NCBI GenBank assembly: GCA_964437415.1
Contig: CAYTGN010000010.1
Coordinates: 52,513 to 116,512 of the forward strand
From: CADEDV01 sp964437415
GTDB taxonomy: Bacteria > Bacteroidota > Bacteroidia > Chitinophagales > Chitinophagaceae
Length of the DNA: 64,000 nucleotides
Direction of reading: 5' to 3'
The notes under the pieces were generated by a model. The model saw only the letters and a program-made list of their open reading frames with translations, was not told the origin of the DNA and searched no databases. A program made the position numbers and the translations under genes. Below, piece by piece: positions 53,605-63,045 of the stretch; the stretch's first letter is position 1, and every line of letters begins with the position of its first letter.

Positions 53605-55047
53605 TTACAATTTGATCCCCTGCCCTTTATAAAACTCCAGCACCTTCATCTTAAACACATAATCAAACTGGGCAGACAGCATCTGTATCCTTGCTGTTTG
53701 AAAAGTGTTGCGGCTGTTCACCAGGTCAAAAATGGACAGCAGGTTCAGATCATATCTTTTTTTGGCAAAATCATAGGCCTTCTGTGCAGCTTCGGCTGTT
53801 TTGCGGTTGGCATGAAATCGTTGCAGCGCTGCTGTTGCATCATTATAAGCCCTGTAAACATCCTGCTTCAATGTCTGGCTGTTCTGTTCTTTCTGCAATT
53901 CCACCTGTTGCAGATTTAGTTTGGAACGGTGCCAGTTCCCTTTCAGGTTATGTCCATTGAAAATAGGCACACTGATGCCAATGCCCACTGACTGCCTGAA
54001 GTTTTGATTCATCTGGTCGAAATAGGTAACCGAACCAAAATTATATATATCAACTGGCTGAAGCGGAAAAACCTGGTATGGTGTGCCGTTCACAGTCACT
54101 GTTCCCACGGGTGCATTCACTTGTGTCAGTGATTTTATCTCTCTTGCCCTGCTGTTGAAAGTGGTGCCAAGGCTTCCAAACAATGAAATGGTAGGATACA
54201 TCGAACCCCTTGCTGCTTCCACCAATCGTTGTGCTGCTTTCATGTTCAGCTCATCTGCTTTTTGTTGCGGCAAGCTGGTGATGGCAGTATTGTACACAGC
54301 ATCCGGCTGCAGATCGGCAAGCGATTCCAGTGGGATAGTTTCCACGGGGGGTGTTTCAATATCAAAAGGAGCCGCAGCATCCAAATTCAGCAATGCTTTC
54401 ATCTGCAGCAACAACAGGTTGGCTGAGGTCTCGGCGTTGATATAATTGGCGCTGTCTGTTGCTAATTGTGCTTCCATTTGCGCAGCATTCAGTTCCGGCA
54501 AAGCGCCGGCATCCACCTGCAAACGGGTACTTTCCAACTGTGTACGGGTCTGATTCATCTGCACTTCGGTTATCCTTGTTTGTTCTTTGGCCATCAACAC
54601 CTGCAGGTATGACGCAGCTACATTAAGAGATATATCATTCCTCGCTTTTTCAGACCCCAGCATGGCCGCTTCAAGACTAAACTCCCTTGCAGCCACAGTA
54701 TTTCTTTTGCTGAACCAGTTGAACAGGTCAACACCTGCCTGCAAGGTATAACTGTTAAAAAAATACCCGGTGGTGATCAGGCTAAAACTTGTTGGATCCT
54801 GGTTTCGTCCTGCGCTATACCCGATGTTGCCGTTAAAATTAGCAGAGGGAAGTTGCGCCATTTTGCTCAAGTGCATATCCAGGGCTGCAAAACGGGTTTG
54901 CAGATCGGCCTGTCGCACAGAAATATTATTCTTCACTGCATACTCAACACAGCGGCGCAGATCCCATTTTTCTGCCGGTGCGTTTTGTGCAAACAAAAAG
55001 CCGGGAAGGCAAAGCAGGGTAAGTGCATACAAGCGGAGGCGTATCAT
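53605..55047 (-). CDS. TolC-family outer membrane efflux protein
   Basis: 480 residues. A signal peptide (~1-20, ending LFAQN) precedes 'WDLRRCVEYAVKNNISVRQADLQ', the usual TolC/OEP start. Two repeats of long helices and short beta-strand pairs follow; 'RVEAARGSMYPTISLFGSLG'-like and 'VPIFNGHNLKGNWHRSKLNLQQ' segments mark the second half. It would form the outer-membrane channel of an export system with the adaptor encoded directly downstream. No inner-membrane component is adjacent on either side. Confidence 0.93.
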   Translation of the reverse strand: MIRLRLYALTLLCLPGFLFAQNAPAEKWDLRRCVEYAVKNNISVRQADLQTRFAALDMHLSKMAQLPSANFNGNIGYSAGRNQDPTSFSLITTGYFFNSYTLQAGVDLFNWFSKRNTVAAREFSLEAAMLGSEKARNDISLNVAASYLQVLMAKEQTRITEVQMNQTRTQLESTRLQVDAGALPELNAAQMEAQLATDSANYINAETSANLLLLQMKALLNLDAAAPFDIETPPVETIPLESLADLQPDAVYNTAITSLPQQKADELNMKAAQRLVEAARGSMYPTISLFGSLGTTFNSRAREIKSLTQVNAPVGTVTVNGTPYQVFPLQPVDIYNFGSVTYFDQMNQNFRQSVGIGISVPIFNGHNLKGNWHRSKLNLQQVELQKEQNSQTLKQDVYRAYNDATAALQRFHANRKTAEAAQKAYDFAKKRYDLNLLSIFDLVNSRNTFQTARIQMLSAQFDYVFKMKVLEFYKGQGIKL

Positions 55048-55102
55048 CCCGCAAAAATAAAAGAAATGACGGGTCGAAGATTTGATTTTTTACAGACGGG
55101 AA

Positions 55103-56263
55103 TTAAATTTTGCCTAAAGCATGGTCCAAATCAGCAATCAGGTAACCAGGTTCTTCCAATCCTGCATACATACGGATATAAAGATGCTCCTTATTTTCGG
55201 GGTCAAAATTCCCTGGTTGTATTCCGGCACATTTGGGAATCACCAGGCTTTCATGACCGCCCCAACTCACCGCCATCATTATATGCTGCAATGATTCGCA
55301 AAAGCGGACAATATCTTCCCGCTTACTTGTTTTCAATACAAAGGTAAACAGCCCGCAGGCATCTTTCATCTGCTGCTTTGCCAGTGCATATTGCGGAAAC
55401 GATTCATCAAAAGGAAAGATGACGGATTCCACTTTGGGATGTTGTTTCATAAAAGCGACCACCTCTTTCGTTGTCCGGGTGATCCGCTCAATTCTTGCCG
55501 GCAATGTTCTTAATCCCCTTATCAGCAACCAGGCATTGAAGGGCTGAATGCCGCTGCCGATGTTCAGGTATTCGCTGTCAAATATTTTTTTCATCATGGC
55601 ATGGCTGCCGCTTAGCACTCCGCCGAGTGTGTCACTGTGCCCTCCAATATATTTTGTTGCGGTCTGCATCACTATATCAATGCCCATCTCAATGGGTTTT
55701 TGGTAAAGCGGTGTGCAGTAGCTGTTATCCAGCAAAGTGATTATATTTTTTGACCGGGCAAATGCCGCCACTTCACGAATGGGCTGCAGCGCAAAATCCC
55801 AGCTATTGGGAGATTCGAGATAATAGAAACCCGTATTTTCTTTGGTTGCATTTTTCCAGTTTTCAACGGTGCTGCCATCAACATAAGTTGTCGTAATGCC
55901 AAACCGCGGCAGGATGACATCAAACATCCGCTGTGCCCATGTGTACGGTTTAGCCACCGACACAATATGATCACCAGATTTTACATTGGCAAAAATGCCG
56001 GCGAAGATGGCTGCTGCACCATTGTTAAACACTAAACAATCTTCTGCCCCGTCCAATGCCGCAAGTTTTTTCCGGAGAATATCAACAGTCGGGTTCAGTC
56101 CGCGACTATATAAATAACCACCCATCTCGTCTTCAAATGCTTTGCTGAGATCAGCAACTTTCTTAAATGCAAAATTGCTCGTCTGCATAACCGGCGGCGC
56201 TATGGCATTGAAGTAATGTTCTCGTTCCTCGCCCAGTTCATTGATGATTTGTGAGATGTCCAT
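55103..56263 (-). CDS. Cys/Met metabolism PLP-dependent enzyme
   Basis: 386 residues, the length of the cystathionine gamma-synthase / gamma-lyase family. PLP-binding features: 'YLYSRGLNPTVDILRKKLA' (tetramer-partner Tyr/Arg), 'NGAAAIFAGI', Asp179 in 'ITLLDNSYCTP' and Schiff-base Lys204 in 'MQTATKYIGGHSD'. The C-terminal 'WGGHESLVIP' segment is present. The substrate (cystathionine, methionine or O-acyl-homoserine) cannot be assigned by eye. The stop of the permease gene upstream is only 3 bases away, which suggests a sulfur amino acid uptake and conversion unit. Confidence 0.9.
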   Translation of the reverse strand: MDISQIINELGEEREHYFNAIAPPVMQTSNFAFKKVADLSKAFEDEMGGYLYSRGLNPTVDILRKKLAALDGAEDCLVFNNGAAAIFAGIFANVKSGDHIVSVAKPYTWAQRMFDVILPRFGITTTYVDGSTVENWKNATKENTGFYYLESPNSWDFALQPIREVAAFARSKNIITLLDNSYCTPLYQKPIEMGIDIVMQTATKYIGGHSDTLGGVLSGSHAMMKKIFDSEYLNIGSGIQPFNAWLLIRGLRTLPARIERITRTTKEVVAFMKQHPKVESVIFPFDESFPQYALAKQQMKDACGLFTFVLKTSKREDIVRFCESLQHIMMAVSWGGHESLVIPKCAGIQPGNFDPENKEHLYIRMYAGLEEPGYLIADLDHALGKI

Positions 56264-56266
56264 GCA

Positions 56267-57595
56267 TCAGTTTTTTGGCTTCAGCCGCTGAACAATAAAA
56301 TACAAAATGATAAATCCTGCCAGCACACTGGTGCCTGTCAACGCAAGCATAGGTTCCTTCACAGCGATCATGGTGCCGACAAAAATATAAGCAAGAATAA
56401 ATAACAAGGGCAGCAGCGGGTACAGCTTCATCGAATAAATGCCCGTGCCGTCAAGATGCCTTGTTTTCTTTCTCAAAATAAAAATGGTGCCGGCAGAAGT
56501 AGCCATACCGATGGAGTCGAGAAAAATTGTAAAACTCAGTATCTGCTCAAATTTTTCAGCAAAGAACAATACGATCACACAAACCGCTGCAAACACAGTC
56601 AGGCTCACTGTGAGCACATCCCGCTTTTCATTTTTTTTGCTGAAAGGTTTGGGCAAAATTCCATCAAGGCTCATGGCATACATCACCCGGGGGTTGCTTA
56701 GCAGCAGCACATTCACATAGGCCAACACTGCAAGGAACAATAGAAGTGATGAAGCATATTTACCGGTGCTGCCAAACATTTTTTCAGCCACCACCGAAGC
56801 AATGCCCGAAGTTGTTTTCAGTTCATTAAAACCGATCACTTTCACATAGGCATAGCTCACCAGCAGGTATAATGTAATGATAACAATGATGCCGATGAAG
56901 ATACCTCTTGGGATATTCTTTTGCGGATGTTCCACTTCTTCACCAAAATTTATCGTTTGCTGGTAGCCACCATAAGTAAAGAAAGTTGCTTTCAGCGCCA
57001 CACCAAACGACAACAGCAAGGCTGCCGCCGATGTTTTGCTGTCATCTATCAATAATGCTGTTGTGCTGTGAACAGATGGAAAAAACAAGGCTGCAATAAT
57101 GACCAGCAACATCCCGATCTTGATAATCATCAGCACATTTTGCGTTTGCGAACTCATCCTGAGGCCCATCAGGTTTACACCATAAAAAAGAACAATGGCC
57201 GCAATCGCCACCACCGGTTTCCATTGCTCCACCATCCCCGGCTGCACCAGCAGCGGAGTGATGTATTCACTGCCGATCAGCGCCACACCTGATAAAGACG
57301 CTGCATTGGAAATTAAAATGATCACATTGATGCCAAAGGCCAGTGAAGGGTGATAGGCATAAGAAAATATTTTATAGTACCCGCCGGTAACCGGGTAGCG
57401 GCTTCCGATTTCAGCATAGGTCAGTGCACCGCAAATGGCAACAAGGCCTGCCACCACCCAAGCTGCAAAGAAGATCGAGGGGGTGGCTGCTGCTTCAGCA
57501 GCATCCCTGGAAGTGCGGAAAATACCTGTTCCTATCACAAGCCCAATAACGATCATGGTGATGGAGAAGAGTCCAAGCTTATTCTTTGCAGTCAT
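56267..57595 (-). CDS. APC-family amino acid permease
   Basis: 442 residues from the ATG at 57595 (MTAKNKLGLFSITMIVIG); the open frame extends 92 codons upstream, but this overlaps the divergent TonB receptor gene and is not protein-like. Twelve hydrophobic helices are expected; helix 1 carries the APC signature 'VIGLVIGTGIFRTS', helix 2 'GALTYAEIGSRYPVTGGYY'. The long hydrophobic core and the C-terminal 'GTGIYSMKLYPLLPLLFILAY' resemble LAT-type transporters. It imports or exchanges amino acids in the inner membrane. Paired with the PLP enzyme 3 bases downstream. Confidence 0.9.
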   Translation of the reverse strand: MTAKNKLGLFSITMIVIGLVIGTGIFRTSRDAAEAAATPSIFFAAWVVAGLVAICGALTYAEIGSRYPVTGGYYKIFSYAYHPSLAFGINVIILISNAASLSGVALIGSEYITPLLVQPGMVEQWKPVVAIAAIVLFYGVNLMGLRMSSQTQNVLMIIKIGMLLVIIAALFFPSVHSTTALLIDDSKTSAAALLLSFGVALKATFFTYGGYQQTINFGEEVEHPQKNIPRGIFIGIIVIITLYLLVSYAYVKVIGFNELKTTSGIASVVAEKMFGSTGKYASSLLLFLAVLAYVNVLLLSNPRVMYAMSLDGILPKPFSKKNEKRDVLTVSLTVFAAVCVIVLFFAEKFEQILSFTIFLDSIGMATSAGTIFILRKKTRHLDGTGIYSMKLYPLLPLLFILAYIFVGTMIAVKEPMLALTGTSVLAGFIILYFIVQRLKPKN

Positions 57596-57653
57596 GGCTT
57601 GAAGATAGGGAAAAAACATCCTACCTTTATGCGCAAAACCAATAGCCAATTCC

Positions 57654-59714
57654 ATGAAAAAAGCCATTTTTCTCTGCTCCTTTATTTTATTCTTTTTTTG
57701 TTCGCTTGCACAGCAAGAGGCCGATTCGCTTAAAACGCTGGAAGAAGTCACCATCCGGGCTTTTGAACAAAACAGAAACCAGCAAACATCTACGGCTGCT
57801 GTGCGCATCATCAGCGGCAGCAACAGCGACCGATATAATAAGACTTCATTGGTACATAGTTTTAATTCCATCGCCGGTGTGAGAATGGAAGAAAGAAGTC
57901 CCGGCAGTTACCGGCTCAATATCCGCGGCAGTTCGCTACGTTCACCTTTTGGTGTAAGAAATATCAAAATATACTGGAATGATATTCCCGTTACTGATCC
58001 GGGTGGTAATACTTATTTCAACCAGTTTGCCTGGAACAATTTCTCTTCCATTGAGGTCTTCAAAGGTCCTGCCGGCAGTTTATACGGTGCTGGCACCGGC
58101 GGCCTGGTCCTGATCAATAATTTTGACAACTGGCAGCCCGGCGCAAGCTTAGAATTTACAGGAGGCAGCTACAACCTGCAAAATATTTTTGCTTCAGCAA
58201 GATTTGGAAAACAGGGCAACCACAACCAGTTTACCTATGCCCATAACGAAAGCGATGGCTATCGCATTCAATCAAAAATGCGAAGAGATAATCTTTCCTG
58301 GCAATCGCAATTAAAAGTTTCGGATAAACAGCAATTAACCGCTTCTTTATTATTTACGGATATGTATTACCAGACACCGGGAGCATTGACACTGGCAGAA
58401 TACAATAACAATCCCAAAGCAGCAAGACCCGCAGCCGGCGGGTTTCCATCTGCCGTGGATGCAAGAGCCGCCATCTGGCAAAAAAACCTCGTTGCCGGTT
58501 TCACTAACAAGTATAAGATCACTGAACAATTCAGCAGCAATACCACTGTTTACGGTGCTTACTCCCAGGTGAAAAATGCAGCCGTTCGCAATTATGAAAG
58601 AAGAAAAGAACCGCATTTTGGGGGCCGCACCGTATTCGCTTATAAATATCAAAAAGAAAAAACTCACTGGCAATGGGTGGCCGGCGCTGAATTTCAGCAA
58701 GGATATTTCAATACACAGGTGGCCGACAACCGCAACGGCAACCCTGATACACTGCGAACAAATGATGATATAAATAACAGCACCTATAACATCTTTGCAC
58801 AGGGTGACGTAGCAGTGAATGATGAATGGTTTGTCACAGCAGGGCTCAGTCTTACCAAAACAAAGGTCAGCTTTGCGAGACTGAGCAGGTATCCTGTGAA
58901 TGAACAAAGCCGCAGTTACCAGAATGAACTGGCCCCGAGAATTTCTTTACTGCGAAAAATCAATAAGGATTTTGTCTTGCTCGCCACCGTCTCAAGAGGC
59001 TTTTCCCCGCCAACGATTGCAGAAGTATTGCCATCAACGGGTGTCATCAGCACTGATCTTGAAGCCGAAGAGGGATGGAACTATGAGTTTACAGCACGTC
59101 ATTATTTTTTCAAAAGAAGGCTGCAGTTGGAGGCCACAGGTTTTTATTTCCGGTTAAATGAAGCTTTGGTACAACGTCGTGACCTGAGCGGTGCTGATTT
59201 TTTTGTGAACGCAGGGGATGTGAGACAAAAAGGAATTGAACTGCATGCCGATTATACACATTTACCCGTAAATCGCAGGGTAATTGATTACCTGCTCCTC
59301 CGGGCAGCTTACAGCTACAACCATTTCCGCTATGGCAGTTTTATTAAAGGAACAGATGATTTTTCCGGGAATACAGTGCCATCAGTGCCTGCAAACATTT
59401 TTTCATTATTGGCAGATATCCATTTCAAAACCGGGATCTATTCACAGGCAACATACTACTCTGCTTCGAAAATCTTCCTGAATGATGCCAATACTGCTAC
59501 CGCAGGAGCTTATCATTTGTTAGGCTGGCGTTTGGGGTGGAAGAAAGATCTGCAGCAACGATACAGGTTAAATTTTTATGCAGGTGCCGACAACCTGCTG
59601 GATGAAAAATACAGTTTGGGAAATGATATTAATGCCGCCGCCAACCGGTATTACAATGCTGCACCCCGGAGGAATTATTATGTGGGTGTTGCTTTTCAGT
59701 GGTTAAAGAAGTAA
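57654..59714 (+). CDS. TonB-dependent receptor
   Basis: 686 residues. Signal peptide ~1-20 (ends in SLAQQ). The plug has 'LKTLEEVTIRAFEQNRNQQ', 'IRGSSLRSPFGVRNIKIYWND' and 'VFKGPAGSLYGAGTGGLVLI'. The barrel has a 'SRGFSPPTIAEVLPSTG' element and closes with 'NYYVGVAFQWLKK'. It resembles the Fe-siderophore/FecA-like receptors by layout, but no ligand can be named. It lies between the divergent permease and the convergent DUF6089 gene, with no regulator or carboxylate-binding partner beside it. Confidence 0.88.
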   Translation: MKKAIFLCSFILFFFCSLAQQEADSLKTLEEVTIRAFEQNRNQQTSTAAVRIISGSNSDRYNKTSLVHSFNSIAGVRMEERSPGSYRLNIRGSSLRSPFGVRNIKIYWNDIPVTDPGGNTYFNQFAWNNFSSIEVFKGPAGSLYGAGTGGLVLINNFDNWQPGASLEFTGGSYNLQNIFASARFGKQGNHNQFTYAHNESDGYRIQSKMRRDNLSWQSQLKVSDKQQLTASLLFTDMYYQTPGALTLAEYNNNPKAARPAAGGFPSAVDARAAIWQKNLVAGFTNKYKITEQFSSNTTVYGAYSQVKNAAVRNYERRKEPHFGGRTVFAYKYQKEKTHWQWVAGAEFQQGYFNTQVADNRNGNPDTLRTNDDINNSTYNIFAQGDVAVNDEWFVTAGLSLTKTKVSFARLSRYPVNEQSRSYQNELAPRISLLRKINKDFVLLATVSRGFSPPTIAEVLPSTGVISTDLEAEEGWNYEFTARHYFFKRRLQLEATGFYFRLNEALVQRRDLSGADFFVNAGDVRQKGIELHADYTHLPVNRRVIDYLLLRAAYSYNHFRYGSFIKGTDDFSGNTVPSVPANIFSLLADIHFKTGIYSQATYYSASKIFLNDANTATAGAYHLLGWRLGWKKDLQQRYRLNFYAGADNLLDEKYSLGNDINAAANRYYNAAPRRNYYVGVAFQWLKK

Positions 59715-59721
59715 AAAGGCC

Positions 59722-60480
59722 TTAATATTTTACTGCCGGGCAGTTCAGTGTATTTTTCTTCCCGGTTCTGAAAATGAGCCCTGCAGAAATCGTATAAAAA
59801 TTGTCTTTCCTTTCGGGATTTGCCGCTTCACTAAACCCATCAAGATAATCCGTGAACAGCAGCCTGTAAGAAGTTTCTGCCATAAATGCTATGGAGGGAC
59901 TAATATTATATCTTATCCCGGCCCCAAGCGGAATAACCGGTATAACCTTTGGCAATGACTGTTGTGTATCTATAGCCAGCCTGGCGGAAAGATTTGAAAC
60001 AGCATCAAAATATTCGCCGTTGTAATTGCTCCAGTCCCTGCGGATATTCAATATGCCCAGCCCCGCACCTCCAAACAGGTAAGGCGAAAAACCATGGTCA
60101 TCATAATTTTTTTGAAGAGGATTCCAGACAGCAAGCTGTGAAATTTCGAAAACAGGTGTGCGAAAATTAAAATTACGCTGGCGGCGATATTCCGGGTTCT
60201 CATAAACGGCATCATCGCCCCTTAATCCGCCGATGACAATATTTGTCCGGGTGGAAAAAGAAGCTGACAATATTTTATTAAAGAAAAAAGTGCCGCCCCA
60301 TCTCGTGGTTTTTAGAGATCCAAATCTTTCCTCGGCCAGGTCACCCTGGTAAATAAAACTGCTGAGGGCAATCCCAAATTCGTTTTTAGGTACATTGGAA
60401 AATTGCTGCGCCTGCATATTCACTACCTGGAAGCAGGCAACAAGGATCAGTAACAATTTTTGCGGCTGGTTTCTTTTCAT
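59722..60480 (-). CDS. DUF6089-type outer membrane beta-barrel protein
   Basis: 252 residues. Signal peptide ~1-24 (ends in MQAQQ). The mature protein is all alternating beta strands: 'NEFGIALSSFIYQGDL', 'WGGTFFFNKILSASFSTRTNI', 'FSPYLFGGAGLGIL', 'IPLGAGIRYNISPSIAFMAE'. This matches the DUF6089/OmpA-like barrel family common in Bacteroidota, predicted to be an eight- to ten-strand barrel without a peptidoglycan-binding domain. No function is known. Convergent with the receptor gene, 7 bases apart. Confidence 0.8.
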   Translation of the reverse strand: MKRNQPQKLLLILVACFQVVNMQAQQFSNVPKNEFGIALSSFIYQGDLAEERFGSLKTTRWGGTFFFNKILSASFSTRTNIVIGGLRGDDAVYENPEYRRQRNFNFRTPVFEISQLAVWNPLQKNYDDHGFSPYLFGGAGLGILNIRRDWSNYNGEYFDAVSNLSARLAIDTQQSLPKVIPVIPLGAGIRYNISPSIAFMAETSYRLLFTDYLDGFSEAANPERKDNFYTISAGLIFRTGKKNTLNCPAVKY

Positions 60481-60759
60481 ACAATAAATATTTTACCGGA
60501 ACCATTGAATTTGATTCCGGGAGGGTAAATAAGAAAGCAGTATGTTCCTGGTGGATAAGGGAATAAAGTGACCTGTTCAGCAAGCTGACTCCTGTACAAA
60601 CCCTTAAAATAAATCAGTAGAATTGTTTCATCCGGGAGAATGACCTCATTGACCTATGCAAACAGAATAAGTTTATTTTTTCAACAACATTTCTTTGTAA
60701 CAAATTCTATACCGCAAGTATTTCAGCCGCATGAACAAAACAAGTGTTAATAACTCTAC
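60481..60759. other. Intergenic stretch without a gene
   Basis: AT-rich region between the DUF6089 start and the B12 riboswitch promoter. The only long ORFs here are antisense frames crossing the riboswitch. I see no RNA gene or repeat. Confidence 0.6.
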
Positions 60760-60789
60760 TTGATTCTAAAGAACAACCCGCTACATTTG
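60760..60789 (+). promoter_or_regulatory. Promoter of the cobalamin riboswitch / btuB
   Basis: TTG at 60760-60762 and TACATTTG at 60782-60789 are separated by 19 bases, matching the Bacteroidota -33/-7 (TTTG and TAnnTTTG) promoter pattern. The expected transcription start falls at the first base of the riboswitch P1 stem (60794), which supports both calls. Confidence 0.7.
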
Positions 60790-60793
60790 CAGC

Positions 60794-60992
60794 GATTTGG
60801 TTTGCCGGCAATGAATGCCGGTATTAAAAGGGAAGCCGGTGTAAATCCGGCGCTATCCCCGTAGCTGTAAAGCCTCCCCAAACCCCTCCGAAGGAGGGAC
60901 TTTGAGAGTACAAAAGTTGAAGATTCACCACTGTTCCGCAAAGCGGGGCGGGAAGGTTTCAACAAGGGCTAAGCCAGAAGACCTGCCAGATC
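60794..60992 (+). ncRNA. Cobalamin riboswitch
   Basis: The P1 stem GATTTGG (60794-60800) pairs with CCAGATC (60986-60992). Inside are the conserved elements GGAAGCCGGTGtaAATCCGGCgC, 'CCCCGTAGCTGTAA', 'CCACTGTTCCGCAAAGCGGGGCGGGAAGG' (given as a region 60937-60957) and the B12 box AAGCCAGAAGACCTGCC. A peripheral hairpin insert (CCCTCC/GGAGGG at 60884-60898) lies between them. A short hairpin (GCTTTC/GAAAGGC, 61011-61027) and T-rich tract follow and could be the expression platform. Binding of adenosylcobalamin would lower expression of the downstream receptor. Confidence 0.93.
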
Positions 60993-61110
60993 CGCTTTAA
61001 ACATTTTTCGGCTTTCGGGTGAAAGGCTTGGAGATTTAAGAGTGTAAGGGCATTCTTTTATTTTCTACTTTTTTATTTCCTGGAAGCAGTCACACAAAAT
61101 TTCATGCTAA

Positions 61111-63042
61111 ATGAAAAAGTATCTTTTTGTGCTGGCTGCTGTTTTTTTCAGCATCCGGCTCACTGCCCAGCAAGACACAACACTACTGGATGAGGTTATT
61201 CTCACAGCAAACAAATTTGAGCAAAAGCAAAGCCAGACGGGCAAGGTCGTCACTGTCATCATCAAGGAACAATTAGAAAAAAGTGCAGGCAAATCGGTAG
61301 CACAGGTGCTCAACGAACAAGCCGGCATTGTTATCGCCGGAGCTTATAATGTGCCCGGCAGTGTGCAAACTGTTTTTATGCGGGGCGCTTCTTCCGGAAG
61401 AACACTGATATTAATTGATGGCATCCCTGTGAATGACCCCTCGATGATCGGCAACGAATATGACCTGAATCTTTTTTCCATCAATGACGTGGAACGAATT
61501 GAAGTGTGCCGTGGCGCCCAGTCCACACTTTATGGCAGCGATGCCATTGCCGGGGCAATCAATATCATCACAGTAAAAAAAGATGTAACCACTCCTTTTA
61601 ATGTAAAGGCCAGCAGCAGTTTTGGCAACCTGAATACTGCCCGCAACAATGTGCAGTTGTTTGGAAAGGTCGGCAACAAACTCACTTATACTACCCGTTT
61701 TGCCAAATTAAGCACCGATGGATTTTCTGCTGCTAATGACAGGAACAATACCGGCAATTTTGACAAAGACGGATACAATGGCAATGTGGCCAACGCTGCT
61801 TTGCAATACCAGGTCATTCCTTCACTATCGCTGAGGACTTTTGTGCAGCACAGCCGGTACAAAGCAGATATTGATGCCGGTGTTTTCAGTGATGACAGGG
61901 ACTATACAATCAATAACAGCAATCTTGCCACTGGTGGCGGCGCCCATTTCAAAAAAGGGATTGTCAGCATAACGGGTAATTATCAATACGGCAACCTGAA
62001 AAGAAGATACCTGGATGACAGTCTTCACGCCCCTGGTTTTGCAAAGTTTGAAAGCAACCGCTACAGCGGCAAAACACAGTATGCCGAATTGTATGGCAAT
62101 GTAAAAGCAGCCGAATGGCTCACTATTCTTGCCGGGTTTGATTACCGCAAAGGGACCATGAACCAGCAATATCTTTCCATCAGCAGTTTCGGACCTTATA
62201 GCAGTGAATTTGAAAATAAATCGCTGCAGCAGTCTTCTTTTTATGGCTCGGCTATCCTGAGTAATAGTGATAAAAAACTGAATTTGGAAATTGGTGGCCG
62301 CTTCAACAAACATTCCAGGTATGGCCGCAACAGCACCTACACCTTTAATCCCTCTTATAATTTCAATGACAGGTGGAGATTGTTTGGCAGCATAGCCAGT
62401 GGTTTTAAAGCTCCTTCCATTTTCCAGGTATATGATGTATTCAGCGGGAATGAAGACCTGAAACCCGAAAAATCTACCAATTATGAATTCGGCGTTCAGC
62501 AGTCAGGTTCTGCTATCAGCAGCCGGGCTGTTTATTTTCACCGTGATATTAAGAACGGGATTGATTACAACTATGTCAGTTTCCAGTATTTCAACTTTGT
62601 GAAACAAACCGTGAGCGGATTAGAACTGGAACTCACAGCCAGGCCGGTAATGCCTTTGCAGATCACAGCCAATTACACATTGATAACAGGTGAAGAGCAA
62701 ACACAAAGCAGGAAAAGTTTTGGCGACACCACTTATAATCATCTGTTGCGCCGCCCCAAACACAATATCAATTTGAATATCGGCTACCAGTTCACACCGG
62801 AATTGCTTATCAGCATTAATGGAAAATCGGTGAGCAGCCGCTTTGACACGGGTGGTTACATGAGTGATGATGTATTGCTTGGCAGTTATTTTCTGCTGAA
62901 TGCCTATGCAGAATACAGGCACAGCAATCATGTGAAGTTCTTTGCCGACCTGCAAAACATCACTGATAAAAAATTCTTTGATATCCGCGGCTATAACGCC
63001 ATTCCGTTTTTGATCAGCGGCGGCATCACTTTCAATTGGTGA
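61111..63042 (+). CDS. btuB: BtuB-like vitamin B12 TonB-dependent receptor
   Basis: 643 residues. Signal peptide ~1-20 (ends in LTAQQ). A TonB-box-like segment 'TTLLDEVILTANKFEQK' follows, then plug motifs 'VFMRGASSGRTLILIDGIPVND' and 'IEVCRGAQSTLYGSDAIAGAINI', and a barrel that closes with 'FLISGGITFNW' (terminal Trp). Length matches BtuB. The cobalamin riboswitch 120 bases upstream is strong independent evidence for the ligand. It would import cobalamin or its precursors across the outer membrane. The CWC protein gene follows 3 bases after the stop. Confidence 0.92.
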   Translation: MKKYLFVLAAVFFSIRLTAQQDTTLLDEVILTANKFEQKQSQTGKVVTVIIKEQLEKSAGKSVAQVLNEQAGIVIAGAYNVPGSVQTVFMRGASSGRTLILIDGIPVNDPSMIGNEYDLNLFSINDVERIEVCRGAQSTLYGSDAIAGAINIITVKKDVTTPFNVKASSSFGNLNTARNNVQLFGKVGNKLTYTTRFAKLSTDGFSAANDRNNTGNFDKDGYNGNVANAALQYQVIPSLSLRTFVQHSRYKADIDAGVFSDDRDYTINNSNLATGGGAHFKKGIVSITGNYQYGNLKRRYLDDSLHAPGFAKFESNRYSGKTQYAELYGNVKAAEWLTILAGFDYRKGTMNQQYLSISSFGPYSSEFENKSLQQSSFYGSAILSNSDKKLNLEIGGRFNKHSRYGRNSTYTFNPSYNFNDRWRLFGSIASGFKAPSIFQVYDVFSGNEDLKPEKSTNYEFGVQQSGSAISSRAVYFHRDIKNGIDYNYVSFQYFNFVKQTVSGLELELTARPVMPLQITANYTLITGEEQTQSRKSFGDTTYNHLLRRPKHNINLNIGYQFTPELLISINGKSVSSRFDTGGYMSDDVLLGSYFLLNAYAEYRHSNHVKFFADLQNITDKKFFDIRGYNAIPFLISGGITFNW

Positions 63043-63045
63043 GTC

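Noticed and set aside
57596..57871. 92-codon N-terminal extension of the permease frame
   Set aside because: It overlaps the divergent TonB receptor gene and lacks the APC family start.
58350..58907. 185-residue minus-strand ORF inside the TonB receptor
   Set aside because: Antisense to a receptor barrel; no motif.
60756..60965. 69-residue minus-strand ORF across the riboswitch
   Set aside because: The region is a structured RNA on the opposite strand; the frame is coincidental.
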